This document shows, one piece after another, positions 48,119 to 56,641 of a DNA stretch of 64,000 bases. A program made the translations under genes and the position numbers. Each line of letters starts with the position of its first letter. Position 1 is the stretch's first letter. This stretch comes from Aeromonas australiensis (GTDB lineage: Bacteria > Pseudomonadota > Gammaproteobacteria > Enterobacterales > Aeromonadaceae), in NCBI RefSeq assembly GCF_000819725.1, contig NZ_CDDH01000050.1, forward strand, positions 1-64,000, given 5' to 3'. Below the pieces are notes generated by a model. It ran no database searches. It was not told the DNA's origin and saw only the letters and a list, made by a program, of their open reading frames with translations.

Positions 48119-49489
48119 ATGCTGGAAAAGAGTCTCGAAGCATCTGCGGTTAATACCCGCCGTAACATGTTGATGTTTCTAATACCGTCACTGATCGGGA
48201 TCTTGCTGTTCATGACGCCGGTCGTCTATGACGGTAACGTCACCATCCCTGTTGCTGTGCTGGCCAAGCTGGTTCAGCGCGTTTTTGCCGATTATCTGGT
48301 GGCCATGGTCAGTGCGGTCATTAGCACGACCATGTTGATGACTATCGTCACCTGGTTGTTCAAGCCGGCGATCCTGGTGCGCCGCCCCTTCCTTAACAGC
48401 CTGTTCAATGTCTCCCCTTTCTGGGCCTGCGTGCGGGTATTGGGTGGTATCTTTGTGCTGCTGACTTTCTTCCAGGTGGGGCCAGAGGCGCTTTACTCTG
48501 GCGCAACCGGTGGCCTGGTGCTCAACGATCTGCTGCCGGTACTCTTCTCGGTCTTCATCTTTGCCGGCCTGCTGTTGCCGTTGCTGCTCGATTTTGGGTT
48601 GCTGGAGTTTGTCGGCACCATGATGACCCGGATCATGCGCCCGGTATTCCGCTTGCCGGGGCGCTCCGCAGTGGACTGTTTTGCCTCCTGGCTGGGGGAT
48701 GGCAGTGTTGGCATCTTGCTGACCAGCAAGCAGTACGAAGGGAAGTTCTATACCCAGCGTGAAGCAGCGGTGATTGGCACCACCTTCTCCGCGGTTTCCA
48801 TCACCTTCTGTCTGGTGGTTATCTCCCAAGTGAAACTGGAGCACATGTTCGTCCCCTTCTACCTGACCGTCTGTCTGGCAGGGGTGGTTGCCGCCATCGT
48901 GGTGCCGCGCCTGCCACCGCTCTGCTGGAAGAAGGATATTTATGCTGATGGTACTCCCCTGTGCCGCAAGCAGGAGTCGATACCCCATCAGCACAGTGTA
49001 CTGAGCTACGGTTACGAGCGTGCGCTCGCCAAGGCGGAGCGGGTCAGCGATCTTGGTGCCGTTGCGCGCGAAGGGGTGAAGAATGCGTTGGATATGGTGT
49101 TTGGCGTGTTGCCGGTGGTGATGGCGATCGGTACCTGTGCCCTGATGCTGGCCGAACATACCCCTATCTTCAACTGGCTTGGCGCGCCGTTCGTCCCCTT
49201 GCTGGAGCTGCTGCAACTGCCGGAGGCGGAAGCGGCTTCCAAGACCATCATGGTCGGTTTTGCCGACATGTTCATTCCGGCGGTGCTGGCCTCGACCATA
49301 GAGAGCGAGATGACCCGCTTCGTGATTGCCGCCATGTCGGTGACCCAGCTGATCTATATGTCGGAAGTGGGCGCCCTGCTGCTGGGCAGCAAGATCCCGG
49401 TCAAGCTGTGGGAGCTGTTCGTTATCTTCCTGCTGCGCACACTGGTTACCTTGCCGGTTATCGCCGGGGTGGCACACCTGCTGTTCTAA
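48119..49489 (+). CDS. YjiH family membrane protein (nucleoside-recognition/Gate domain)
   Basis: The 456-residue inner membrane protein has about ten hydrophobic segments and the paired 'Gate' halves of the YjiH group. The first half contains SWLGDGSVGILLTSKQYEGKFY, the second VMVGFADMFIPAVLAS-like MVGFADMFIPAVLAS, and ISVGGLG-type gates are absent. Members are thought to be transporters, but the substrate is unknown. It is a single gene after a long A+T-rich leader and ends in a terminator shared with the convergent lipoprotein gene. Confidence 0.85.
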   Translation: MLEKSLEASAVNTRRNMLMFLIPSLIGILLFMTPVVYDGNVTIPVAVLAKLVQRVFADYLVAMVSAVISTTMLMTIVTWLFKPAILVRRPFLNSLFNVSPFWACVRVLGGIFVLLTFFQVGPEALYSGATGGLVLNDLLPVLFSVFIFAGLLLPLLLDFGLLEFVGTMMTRIMRPVFRLPGRSAVDCFASWLGDGSVGILLTSKQYEGKFYTQREAAVIGTTFSAVSITFCLVVISQVKLEHMFVPFYLTVCLAGVVAAIVVPRLPPLCWKKDIYADGTPLCRKQESIPHQHSVLSYGYERALAKAERVSDLGAVAREGVKNALDMVFGVLPVVMAIGTCALMLAEHTPIFNWLGAPFVPLLELLQLPEAEAASKTIMVGFADMFIPAVLASTIESEMTRFVIAAMSVTQLIYMSEVGALLLGSKIPVKLWELFVIFLLRTLVTLPVIAGVAHLLF

Positions 49490-49501
49490 TGGCGCAGCGC
49501 A

Positions 49502-49541
49502 GTGAAAAACGGTCAACCTCGGTTGACCGTTTTCTTTTTCG
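49502..49541. terminator. Bidirectional terminator
   Basis: AAAACGGTCAACC pairs with GGTTGACCGTTTT, followed by CTTTTTC on the plus strand and with a run of A on the other side. It ends both the YjiH-type gene and the convergent lipoprotein gene. Confidence 0.88.
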
Positions 49542-49573
49542 CAGTAACGGGAGAGAGTGCCCTTTCGGCTGGC

Positions 49574-49912
49574 TCAGTCTGTAGTGACGGGGCACTGGAT
49601 GGTCAACGAGTGGACTGTGTTGGCGATGCGATAGGGCTTGGCAGCTTGGTAGATTTTCTTCTCCTTGTCATAGCTTCCCCCCAGATACTGGGTGCTGTAG
49701 AGCGTCTGCTGGCGGCGGTCGGTCTCCTTGTAACCTTGCGGGCAGGTCTGGTTGGCCTGTTGGAAGCAGGCATTCATGCTGCTGCACTCAATGTAAAAAC
49801 CGCGCTGGCTGGCATCAGCAAGGAGCATCGGGGTGACGGTAGGGGCGGGGGGAGACAACAGGGCGCAGCCGGAGAGCGTCAGCGCGCCCAGCAGAACGAG
49901 ATGTTTTGACAT
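49574..49912 (-). CDS. Small uncharacterised lipoprotein
   Basis: The 112-residue precursor has a lipoprotein signal peptide ending in LSGC (Cys16). The mature part has four further cysteines (ECSSMNAC, QTCPQGY, IQCPV), likely two disulfides in the periplasm. I recognise no family. A T-poor hairpin (GAGGGGGAG/CTCCCCCTT, 49946-49972) lies upstream of its start. Confidence 0.75.
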   Translation of the reverse strand: MSKHLVLLGALTLSGCALLSPPAPTVTPMLLADASQRGFYIECSSMNACFQQANQTCPQGYKETDRRQQTLYSTQYLGGSYDKEKKIYQAAKPYRIANTVHSLTIQCPVTTD

Positions 49913-50140
49913 AGATAACCTGAACAGTGTGGTGTGATAAAAGAGTGAGGGGGAGTCTGTTGCTCCCCCTTCGCTATCGGGGCACCGTTATAACCAACCC
50001 GGGGCGCTCAGGTCTGCCCGCAAATGTAAGAAAATATGACCCCCCGTGCTTGCGCGGCCAGCAGGAGATAGTGATTCATTCAGGTATCCCGTGCTACATT
50101 GCCCCACTTGTTACTGGCCTGTAAATCAATGGAGTGACCC

Positions 50141-51130
50141 ATGTCTGCCATCCCCTATTCCGTGCTCGATCTGGTGCCGGTTGCCGAAGGTTCCGAGCCT
50201 GCCGAGTCATTTCGCCGTTCGCGGGATCTTGCCCGCCATGCCGAGGGGTGGGGTTACCAGCGCTACTGGCTGGCCGAACATCACAACATGCCGGGCATTG
50301 CCAGTGCCGCCACTTCGGTGCTGATCGGCCATCTGGCCGAAGCCACCGCCACTCTGCGGATCGGCGCGGGTGGCATCATGCTGCCGAACCACTCGCCGCT
50401 GGTGATTGCCGAACAGTTTGGCACGCTAAGCTCTCTTTACCCCGACCGCATCGACCTTGGCCTTGGCCGCGCCCCCGGGACCGATCAGCGCACCATGCGG
50501 GCGCTGCGGCGTATGCGCAGCGGTGAGGTGGATGATTTTCCGGCCGATGTGCGCGAGTTGATGAGCTACTTTGGCGACGAGATTGGCGCCGTGCAGGCGG
50601 TGCCCGGCCAAGGGCTGCATCTGCCCATCTGGCTGCTGGGCTCCAGCCTTTACAGCGCGCAACTGGCGGCGGCGATGGGCTTGCCGTTCGGTTTTGCCTC
50701 CCATTTCGCGCCCGCCATGTTGCTGCAGGCGCTGGAGATCTACCGCAGCCAGTATCGCCCCTCTGCCCGTTGGCCCAAGCCTTATGCGGTGGTCTGTATC
50801 AATATGATCGCCGCCGACAGCGAGCGGGAGGCTCGCTTCCAGTTCACTACCGTGCAGCAGCAGTTCTTGCGCCTCCATCGCGGTGATGCGGGCAAGTTGC
50901 CCGCGCCGGTCGTCCAGCTTGGCGACGAGTGGGCACCCCGGGAGCTGATGGCGATGGAGCAGACCCTTGCCCGCTCTCTGGTGGGCAACCCGGAGCAGGT
51001 TCGTCATGGCCTCAAGGCGCTGCTGGCGGAAACCCGCGCCGATGAGCTGATGTTTAACGGCCCTATCGTCGATCATCAGGCCCGGCTGCGCTCTTTCGAG
51101 ATTGCCGCCGAGCTGATGCAGAGCCTGTAA
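50141..51130 (+). CDS. Luciferase-like flavin oxidoreductase (YhbW type)
   Basis: The 329-residue protein belongs to the LLM class. It has an N-terminal [12 protein letters not shown] and the conserved [14 protein letters not shown]. Next come [35 protein letters not shown] and a C-terminal [12 protein letters not shown]. It binds reduced FMN; the substrate is unknown. GGAGTG precedes the ATG. The VOC gene follows after 3 nt. Confidence 0.9.
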   Translation: MSAIPYSVLDLVPVAEGSEPAESFRRSRDLARHAEGWGYQRYWLAEHHNMPGIASAATSVLIGHLAEATATLRIGAGGIMLPNHSPLVIAEQFGTLSSLYPDRIDLGLGRAPGTDQRTMRALRRMRSGEVDDFPADVRELMSYFGDEIGAVQAVPGQGLHLPIWLLGSSLYSAQLAAAMGLPFGFASHFAPAMLLQALEIYRSQYRPSARWPKPYAVVCINMIAADSEREARFQFTTVQQQFLRLHRGDAGKLPAPVVQLGDEWAPRELMAMEQTLARSLVGNPEQVRHGLKALLAETRADELMFNGPIVDHQARLRSFEIAAELMQSL

Positions 51131-51133
51131 GCC

Positions 51134-51580
51134 ATGACAAACCCTACTGTCGCGGTGGATGGGCCGTATTGGAATCCCATGGTGCCGGAGCTGTTGGTTA
51201 CCGATTTGGCTCGATCTCTGGTTTTCTATACCGGTTTGTTGGGCTTCTCGGTCCGCTATCGGCGCGATGCCCCTCCTTTTGCTTATCTTGAACAGCAACA
51301 GGTCCAGCTGATGCTGGAGCAGGTACATCCGGCGGGTTGGCAGGTCGGGGCGCTGGAGCCACCGTTCGGTCGGGGGATCAATCTGCAGATGGAGCTGACC
51401 GAGATCCAGCCGCTACTCGACCGATTGCAGACCGCCGAGATTGCACTTTTCCGGCAGCCCACTGAGGTCTGGTATCCAGTGGGCGAGATGCTGGCCGGGC
51501 AGCGCGAATTTTTGCTGCAGGATCCCGATGGTTATCTGTTACGGTTTGTGCAATATCTAGGGGAACGAGCGGCTGACTGA
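51134..51580 (+). CDS. VOC family (bleomycin resistance-like) protein
   Basis: The 148-residue protein shows one pair of beta-alpha-beta-beta-beta modules. VPELLVTDLARSLVFYTGLLGFSVRY opens the fold, and QREFLLQDPDGYLLRFVQYLG closes it with the Glu-type ligand position. Proteins of this shape bind bleomycin or act on small metabolites; resistance here is not shown. It lies 3 nt after the luciferase-like gene. Confidence 0.85.
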   Translation: MTNPTVAVDGPYWNPMVPELLVTDLARSLVFYTGLLGFSVRYRRDAPPFAYLEQQQVQLMLEQVHPAGWQVGALEPPFGRGINLQMELTEIQPLLDRLQTAEIALFRQPTEVWYPVGEMLAGQREFLLQDPDGYLLRFVQYLGERAAD

Positions 51581-51703
51581 CAAGATTATAATCTTAACCA
51601 TCTGATTTTAAAGGACTGTCAGATGTATGTCGGCCATCTGTCGTGTCACCTTTCGCGGCGTAAGCCCTATGCTGGCCCTGTCAATTACCACAAGGAGTTC
51701 GAG

Positions 51704-52204
51704 ATGATCGTCAGGAAGTTGAGATTGCAACGGGGTTGGTCTCAGGATCAGTTGGCAGCGTTGACTGGTTTGAGTGTCCGCACTATCCAGCGGATCGAGC
51801 AGGGGCAGCAACCCGGACTGGAATCTCTCAAGGCCCTGGCCTCCGTCTTTGAACTCGATGTGGCTCAACTGGATGGGGCAGAGCAACAGGAGCGCGAGAT
51901 GAGAGGGAATGAAATGACAGATGGAAGCGTGTTACAGGTATCGATGGAAGAGCAGGCAGCCATGCGTTATGTGGAGGAGCTCAAGGGCTTCTATTACCAT
52001 GCTGTTAGTTATTTTTTGGTGATGTGCGGGCTATTTGTGATCAACTACCTGAGCTATCCGGAGTACATTTGGGCTTGGTGGTCAGCGCTGGGGTGGGGGT
52101 TAGGATTGGCATCCCATGGTATCAGTGTGTACCAACCCTTCAAACTATTTGGCCCTGAGTGGGAGCGAAGCCAGATCGAGAAGCGGCTGGGGCGCAAGTT
52201 GTAA
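51704..52204 (+). CDS. XRE-type regulator with C-terminal 2TM domain
   Basis: The 166-residue protein starts with a helix-turn-helix (RLQRGWSQDQLAALTGLSVRTIQRIEQG, residues 6-33) and ends in a 2TM domain with two membrane helices (about 99-117 and 122-142) and a trailing FGPEWERSQIEKRL. It is a membrane-tethered DNA-binding protein, probably autoregulatory. AAGGAG lies 6 nt before ATG 51704; the longer upstream frame is rejected. Confidence 0.85.
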   Translation: MIVRKLRLQRGWSQDQLAALTGLSVRTIQRIEQGQQPGLESLKALASVFELDVAQLDGAEQQEREMRGNEMTDGSVLQVSMEEQAAMRYVEELKGFYYHAVSYFLVMCGLFVINYLSYPEYIWAWWSALGWGLGLASHGISVYQPFKLFGPEWERSQIEKRLGRKL

Positions 52205-52238
52205 CTTCATTCGCCGGAAAGCAGGGAGCCTAAAACAG

Positions 52239-52267
52239 CCAGCCCGGCAGGTTGCCGGGCTTTGTTA
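52239..52267 (+). terminator. Intrinsic terminator after the XRE gene
   Basis: AGCCCGGCA pairs with TGCCGGGCT and is followed by TTGTTATT. Confidence 0.8.
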
Positions 52268-52324
52268 TTGGAACAGGTTGTGGCAATCCGTACGGCAGCG
52301 GACCGCCAGATCGCTGCCCACCCC

Positions 52325-53146
52325 CTAGCTGGCGTGAACCGGGCAGGGGGTGGTGATCAGGGCATCATCCTCGTAGCGCCACAGGGTCAGGCTGTTGCCC
52401 CAGACACAGCCGGTATCGAGTGCCTTGATATCGCTCTTTCCGGTGTTGCCCATCAGGGCTGCCCAGTGGCCGAACACCAGGATGGGGTCATCCACACGGT
52501 GTTCGCGCTGTTCGAACCAGGGACGCAGCCCCAGGGTAGACTCCTGGGGCCCCTTCTTGCATTTGAAGTCGAGACGACCGTCGAGATAACAGAAGCGCAT
52601 CCGGGTGAAGGTGTTGATGATGTAGCGGTAGCGGTCGATCCCGATCAGCTCATCTTGCCAGCCATCGGGCTGGTCGCCGTACATATTGTGCAGCAGCCAG
52701 CTGTACTGATCACCGCGCAGCAGGCTCTCTACCTCGCGGGCGCAGTTGCGGGCGGTGCGGACATCCCATGCGGGGGAGATGCCGGCATGCACCATCATGA
52801 TGGGCAGGTCCGGATGTTCGGCCAACAGCGGGCGGTGGCGCAGCCACTCCAGCAGTTCATCCCGATCCGGGGCATCCATCAGGCTCTGCAGCTTGTCTTT
52901 CTTCTTGAGCGGTGCAACGCCATCGGCGACGGCCAGCAGGTGCAGGTCGTGGTTACCGAGCACGGTAACGGCGCGGTTGCCCAGCCCTTTGACAAAACGC
53001 AGGGTATTGAGGGAATCCGGGCCGCGGGCGACCAGATCGCCGCAGAGCCAGAGCACGTCTTGGTCGGGATCGAACGCGGCAAGATCCAGCAGACGGCGCA
53101 AATCATCGTAACAACCCTGGATATCGCCAACAAAACAGTTCGCCAT
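52325..53146 (-). CDS. apaH: Diadenosine tetraphosphatase ApaH
   Basis: The 273-residue metallophosphatase hydrolyses Ap4A and decaps Np4-RNAs. The metal-binding blocks are FVGDIQGCYDDL, CGDLVARGPDS, GNHDLH, and the later VHAGISPAW and FGHWAAL. It is the last gene of lptD-surA-pdxA-rsmA-apaG-apaH, 6 nt after apaG. Confidence 0.96.
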   Translation of the reverse strand: MANCFVGDIQGCYDDLRRLLDLAAFDPDQDVLWLCGDLVARGPDSLNTLRFVKGLGNRAVTVLGNHDLHLLAVADGVAPLKKKDKLQSLMDAPDRDELLEWLRHRPLLAEHPDLPIMMVHAGISPAWDVRTARNCAREVESLLRGDQYSWLLHNMYGDQPDGWQDELIGIDRYRYIINTFTRMRFCYLDGRLDFKCKKGPQESTLGLRPWFEQREHRVDDPILVFGHWAALMGNTGKSDIKALDTGCVWGNSLTLWRYEDDALITTPCPVHAS

Positions 53147-53152
53147 GAAACC

Positions 53153-53515
53153 TCAGTTGATAATGTTGGGGATGGCCAGCGTGAAGGGGGCGACGGGCGC
53201 CTCAAACTGCTGACCAGAGCCATCTTGCAGGGTATAGCTCCCTTCCATCACCCCAAGCGGGGTCGCCAGCGGCACGCCGCTCTGGTAGCGGTAGGTCTCA
53301 CCTTCGGCAATGACGGGTTGTTCCCCGACCACGCCCGGGCCTGCCACTTCCAGCATCTTGCCATTGGCATCGGTGATGAGCCAGCGCCGATGCAACAGCT
53401 GCACCGTGCCGGGCCCCAGATTCTCAATCTCGATCAGATAGTGAAACTGGTAAGGGTCTTTGCTATCCGCCACATACACGGGGTATGGGCGGATCACGAT
53501 GTGCGGGAGAGTCAC
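53153..53515 (-). CDS. apaG: ApaG family protein
   Basis: The 120-residue beta-sandwich protein has the ApaG features: FHYLIEIENLGPGTVQLLHRRWLITD and GVPLATPLGVMEGSYTLQ. It is linked to apaH in most gammaproteobacteria; the molecular role is unclear. It lies 4 nt after rsmA. Confidence 0.95.
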   Translation of the reverse strand: MTLPHIVIRPYPVYVADSKDPYQFHYLIEIENLGPGTVQLLHRRWLITDANGKMLEVAGPGVVGEQPVIAEGETYRYQSGVPLATPLGVMEGSYTLQDGSGQQFEAPVAPFTLAIPNIIN

Positions 53516-53519
53516 AGGG

Positions 53520-54332
53520 TCAGGCCTTTGGCTGATCCGCCAGCCAGTTGGCGATCATGACAAACTGCTCGAGGGAGAGATTCTCCGGGCGCAGGTTGCC
53601 ATCGATACCAAGCTCGGTCAGCTGGGCGTCGGTGATGAAGTTGGAGAAGCTGTTGCGGATGGTCTTGCGACGCTGGCCAAAGCCCTCGGTACAGACGCGA
53701 TTCAAACAACGAATGTCTTTGGCGACTATGGTCGGGTTCTTGTGCGGGATCAGGCGAACTACGGCAGAGTCCACTTTCGGCGCCGGTTTGAAGGCGCCCG
53801 GGCCCACTTCCAGCACTGGCACCACCTGGCAGTAGTACTGGGTCATCACACTCAGACGGCCATACGCCTTGCTGCCGGGGCCTGCGGCCAGCCGCAACAC
53901 CACTTCCTTTTGCAGCATGAAGTGCATGTCTTCAACCCGGTCGGCGAACTCGCACAGGTGGAAGATGAGCGGGGTGGAGATATTGTAGGGCAGGTTGCCG
54001 AAGATGCGCAGCGGCCCCTTGCCTTCTCCCATCAGGGTGCTGAAGTCGAAGCGCATGGCATCGGCCTCAATCACGGTCAGCTTCTCCTTGAGGGTCGGGT
54101 GCTCGCGCAGGCGAGCTGCCAGGTCCCGGTCCAGTTCGACCACGGTCATTTTGTCCATCTGAGAGGCGACCGGCTCGGTCAGCGCGGCCAGACCCGGGCC
54201 GATCTCCACCAGGTTTTGGCCCGGCTGCGGGTTGATGGCGGCGACGATCTGATCGATCACATACCGGTCGTGCAAGAAGTTCTGACCGAAACGCTTACGG
54301 GCCGTGTGGCCCATGTGCACCTTACTGCTCAT
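53520..54332 (-). CDS. rsmA: 16S rRNA dimethyladenosine transferase RsmA
   Basis: The 270-residue enzyme dimethylates A1518 and A1519 of 16S rRNA. The SAM site is [15 protein letters not shown], and the catalytic NLPY is in [24 protein letters not shown] is the N-terminal signature. It overlaps pdxA by 11 nt. Confidence 0.97.
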   Translation of the reverse strand: MSSKVHMGHTARKRFGQNFLHDRYVIDQIVAAINPQPGQNLVEIGPGLAALTEPVASQMDKMTVVELDRDLAARLREHPTLKEKLTVIEADAMRFDFSTLMGEGKGPLRIFGNLPYNISTPLIFHLCEFADRVEDMHFMLQKEVVLRLAAGPGSKAYGRLSVMTQYYCQVVPVLEVGPGAFKPAPKVDSAVVRLIPHKNPTIVAKDIRCLNRVCTEGFGQRRKTIRNSFSNFITDAQLTELGIDGNLRPENLSLEQFVMIANWLADQPKA

Positions 54333-55317
54333 ATCTTTTTTTCTCTACCATCTTGATGGCGTGGTTAATCGCGGTGACAAGGCTGCCCGGATCCGCCAGG
54401 CCCTTGCCTGCCAGATCCAGCGCGGTGCCGTGATCCACCGAAGTGCGGATGAAAGGAAGCCCTAGGGTGATATTGACCGAACTGCCAAAGCCCTTGTATT
54501 TGAGCACTGGCAGCCCCTGGTCGTGGTACATGGCGAGTACCGCATCCGCATCCTTGAGGTATTTCTCCTGGAACAGGGTGTCGGCCGGCAAGGGGCCGAC
54601 CAGATCGATTCCTTCCTGGCGCAGGGTGGCCAGAGCAGGTTCGATCACGTCAATCTCTTCACGTCCGAGATGGCCACCTTCCCCAGCATGGGGATTGAGG
54701 CCGCAGACGTAAATACGGGGCTTGGCGATGCCGAATTTGCTTTTGAGATCCGCGTCGAGAATGCGGATCACCTTGCCGAGGCGATCCTCGGTGATGGCCA
54801 TCGCGACATAGGCCAGCGGAATATGGGTGGTCGCCAGTGCGACCCGCAGCCCCTCGGTTGCCAGCATCATCACCACATCGGCGGTATTGGATTGCTGAGC
54901 GAAGAACTCGGTGTGACCACTGAACGAGACACCGCCCTCATTGATGATCCCCTTGTGCACCGGCCCGGTCACTACGGCGGCAAATTCGCCACTCATGTTG
55001 CCATCGCAGGCTCGCTGCAGGGTCGCCAGCACATAGGCGCCATTGCCTTCGTTCAGCTCGCCCGCCACCACGGAGGCGCCGAGGGTGACTGGACAGACAG
55101 TCAGGGTGCCCGCCCGCTGCGGATGAGCAGGGGCGGCAGCATCATAGGGCTCAAGCTCGACAGAGAGTCCTAGTTGGGCCGCTCGCTCGCGCAGCAGCGC
55201 CGGATCGGCGATCACCACCAGCTGATGGGGCCAATCCTGCCGGGCAATCTGCAGCACCAGATCCGGGCCGATCCCGGCCGGCTCGCCCGGGGTAATGGCA
55301 AGGCGACGGCAGCTCAT
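54322..55317 (-). CDS. pdxA: 4-hydroxythreonine-4-phosphate dehydrogenase PdxA
   Basis: The 331-residue NAD-dependent enzyme of pyridoxal phosphate synthesis has [13 protein letters not shown] at its N-terminus, SGHTEFFA, and the metal ligands in [12 protein letters not shown] and [11 protein letters not shown]. Its ATG shares one base with the surA stop (TGATG). Confidence 0.97.
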   Translation of the reverse strand: MSCRRLAITPGEPAGIGPDLVLQIARQDWPHQLVVIADPALLRERAAQLGLSVELEPYDAAAPAHPQRAGTLTVCPVTLGASVVAGELNEGNGAYVLATLQRACDGNMSGEFAAVVTGPVHKGIINEGGVSFSGHTEFFAQQSNTADVVMMLATEGLRVALATTHIPLAYVAMAITEDRLGKVIRILDADLKSKFGIAKPRIYVCGLNPHAGEGGHLGREEIDVIEPALATLRQEGIDLVGPLPADTLFQEKYLKDADAVLAMYHDQGLPVLKYKGFGSSVNITLGLPFIRTSVDHGTALDLAGKGLADPGSLVTAINHAIKMVEKKRYEQ

Positions 55318-56615
55318 CAGCTCGCAGATCCTTCGATGCGGATGTAAGCCTCATCACGCAGCTCATCCAGCCACGCCTGGGACTCCTCCACGAAGCGGCG
55401 GTTGTAGATCAGCTGATAGGCGCGCTGCTCTTGTGCCTTGTCGGTAGCATCCTGGCTGCGGCGATCTTCCAGCTGGACGATGTGCCAGCCGTGGCTGGTG
55501 CGAAACGGCGCGCTGATCTGGCCCGGTTGCAGACGGTTGACCATGTCGCGGAACTCCGGCACATAGACGTTGGGATCAGACCAGCCCAGTTCGCCACCCT
55601 GTACCGCAGAGCCCGGATCTTCGGAGTACTTCTCCGCCATGCTGGCGAAGTTGGCCTTGCCGCTCTTGAGATCGTGCAGAATGCCGTCAAGCATCCCTTT
55701 GGCTTTCTCTTCACTCAGGATGATGGAGGGCTTGATCAGGATGTGGCGAGCTTTTACCTCGGTCTGCATCACTTGCTGCTGACCCTTGGTGTCGAACACC
55801 TTGACGATGTGCAGGCCGGCGCCGGAGCGCAGCGGGCCGACGATGTCGCCCTTGGTGGCGCCCTGTACTGCTTCCGCCATCAGGGTCGGCATCTCTTGCG
55901 GGCTCATCCAGCCCCAGTCTCCCCCTTCCAGCGCCTTGGGGCCGTTACTCTCGGCAATGGCCAGCTTGCGGAAGTCGGCTCCCTGCTTGAGGGCAGCCAG
56001 GATGCGCTCGATCTTGCTCTTGGCTGCATCCAGTTGGGCGGCGGTGGGGTTATCTGGCAGCGCAATCTGAATGTGGCCTACATGGTACTCGTTCTGCTGT
56101 TGACCCTGTTTCTTCAGGATCTCCACCACCTGCTTCACCTCTTGATCTGAGATGTTGATACGACGACGCACCTGGTTGCGGCGCACCTCGTTCATCAGGA
56201 TCTCGCGGCGGACCTCTTCCCGATACTGGGCATAGCTCATCCCTTCACGGGCGAGCTGGGCGCGCAGCTGATCCAGGGTCATCTTGTTGTCGGCGGCGAT
56301 GCCCGCAATAGCCTGTTCCAGCTGGGTATCGCTGATCTTCAGCCCCTGGCGATCCGCCAGTTGCAGTTGCAGGCTCTCCTGGATCAGACGGTCGAGCGCC
56401 TGTTTGCGCAGGGTGGCATCGTCAGGCAGGGACTGGCCGCTCTCCTGAGCGGAGAGTTTGACCTTGTTGACCAGTGCCTCCTGTTGGCTGGAGAGCACCA
56501 CATCCTTGTTGACCACGGCCAGCACCTTGTCCATCAGCTCGGGCGCAGCCAGTGCGACCTGGCTCATGGCACCAAACATTCCCGCGGTCAGCAGGGCAAT
56601 AAGGGTCTTTTTCAT
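55317..56615 (-). CDS. surA: Periplasmic chaperone/peptidyl-prolyl isomerase SurA
   Basis: The 432-residue precursor has a signal peptide ([23 protein letters not shown]). Next come the N-terminal chaperone domain and two parvulin domains (about 172-273 and 283-382, with [14 protein letters not shown] and [13 protein letters not shown]). A C-terminal helix completes the chaperone. It carries outer membrane proteins to Bam. I take the start at 56615 (MKKT) with GAGAG 6 nt upstream, not the ATG two codons earlier. Confidence 0.95.
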   Translation of the reverse strand: MKKTLIALLTAGMFGAMSQVALAAPELMDKVLAVVNKDVVLSSQQEALVNKVKLSAQESGQSLPDDATLRKQALDRLIQESLQLQLADRQGLKISDTQLEQAIAGIAADNKMTLDQLRAQLAREGMSYAQYREEVRREILMNEVRRNQVRRRINISDQEVKQVVEILKKQGQQQNEYHVGHIQIALPDNPTAAQLDAAKSKIERILAALKQGADFRKLAIAESNGPKALEGGDWGWMSPQEMPTLMAEAVQGATKGDIVGPLRSGAGLHIVKVFDTKGQQQVMQTEVKARHILIKPSIILSEEKAKGMLDGILHDLKSGKANFASMAEKYSEDPGSAVQGGELGWSDPNVYVPEFRDMVNRLQPGQISAPFRTSHGWHIVQLEDRRSQDATDKAQEQRAYQLIYNRRFVEESQAWLDELRDEAYIRIEGSAS

Positions 56616-56641
56616 ATCCATCTCTCAAGGCTGGACCAGCA

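Noticed and set aside
49946-49972. Strong G/C hairpin upstream of the small lipoprotein gene, considered as a terminator
   Set aside because: It has no T-run on the plus strand and only a weak one on the minus strand, with no gene ending there.
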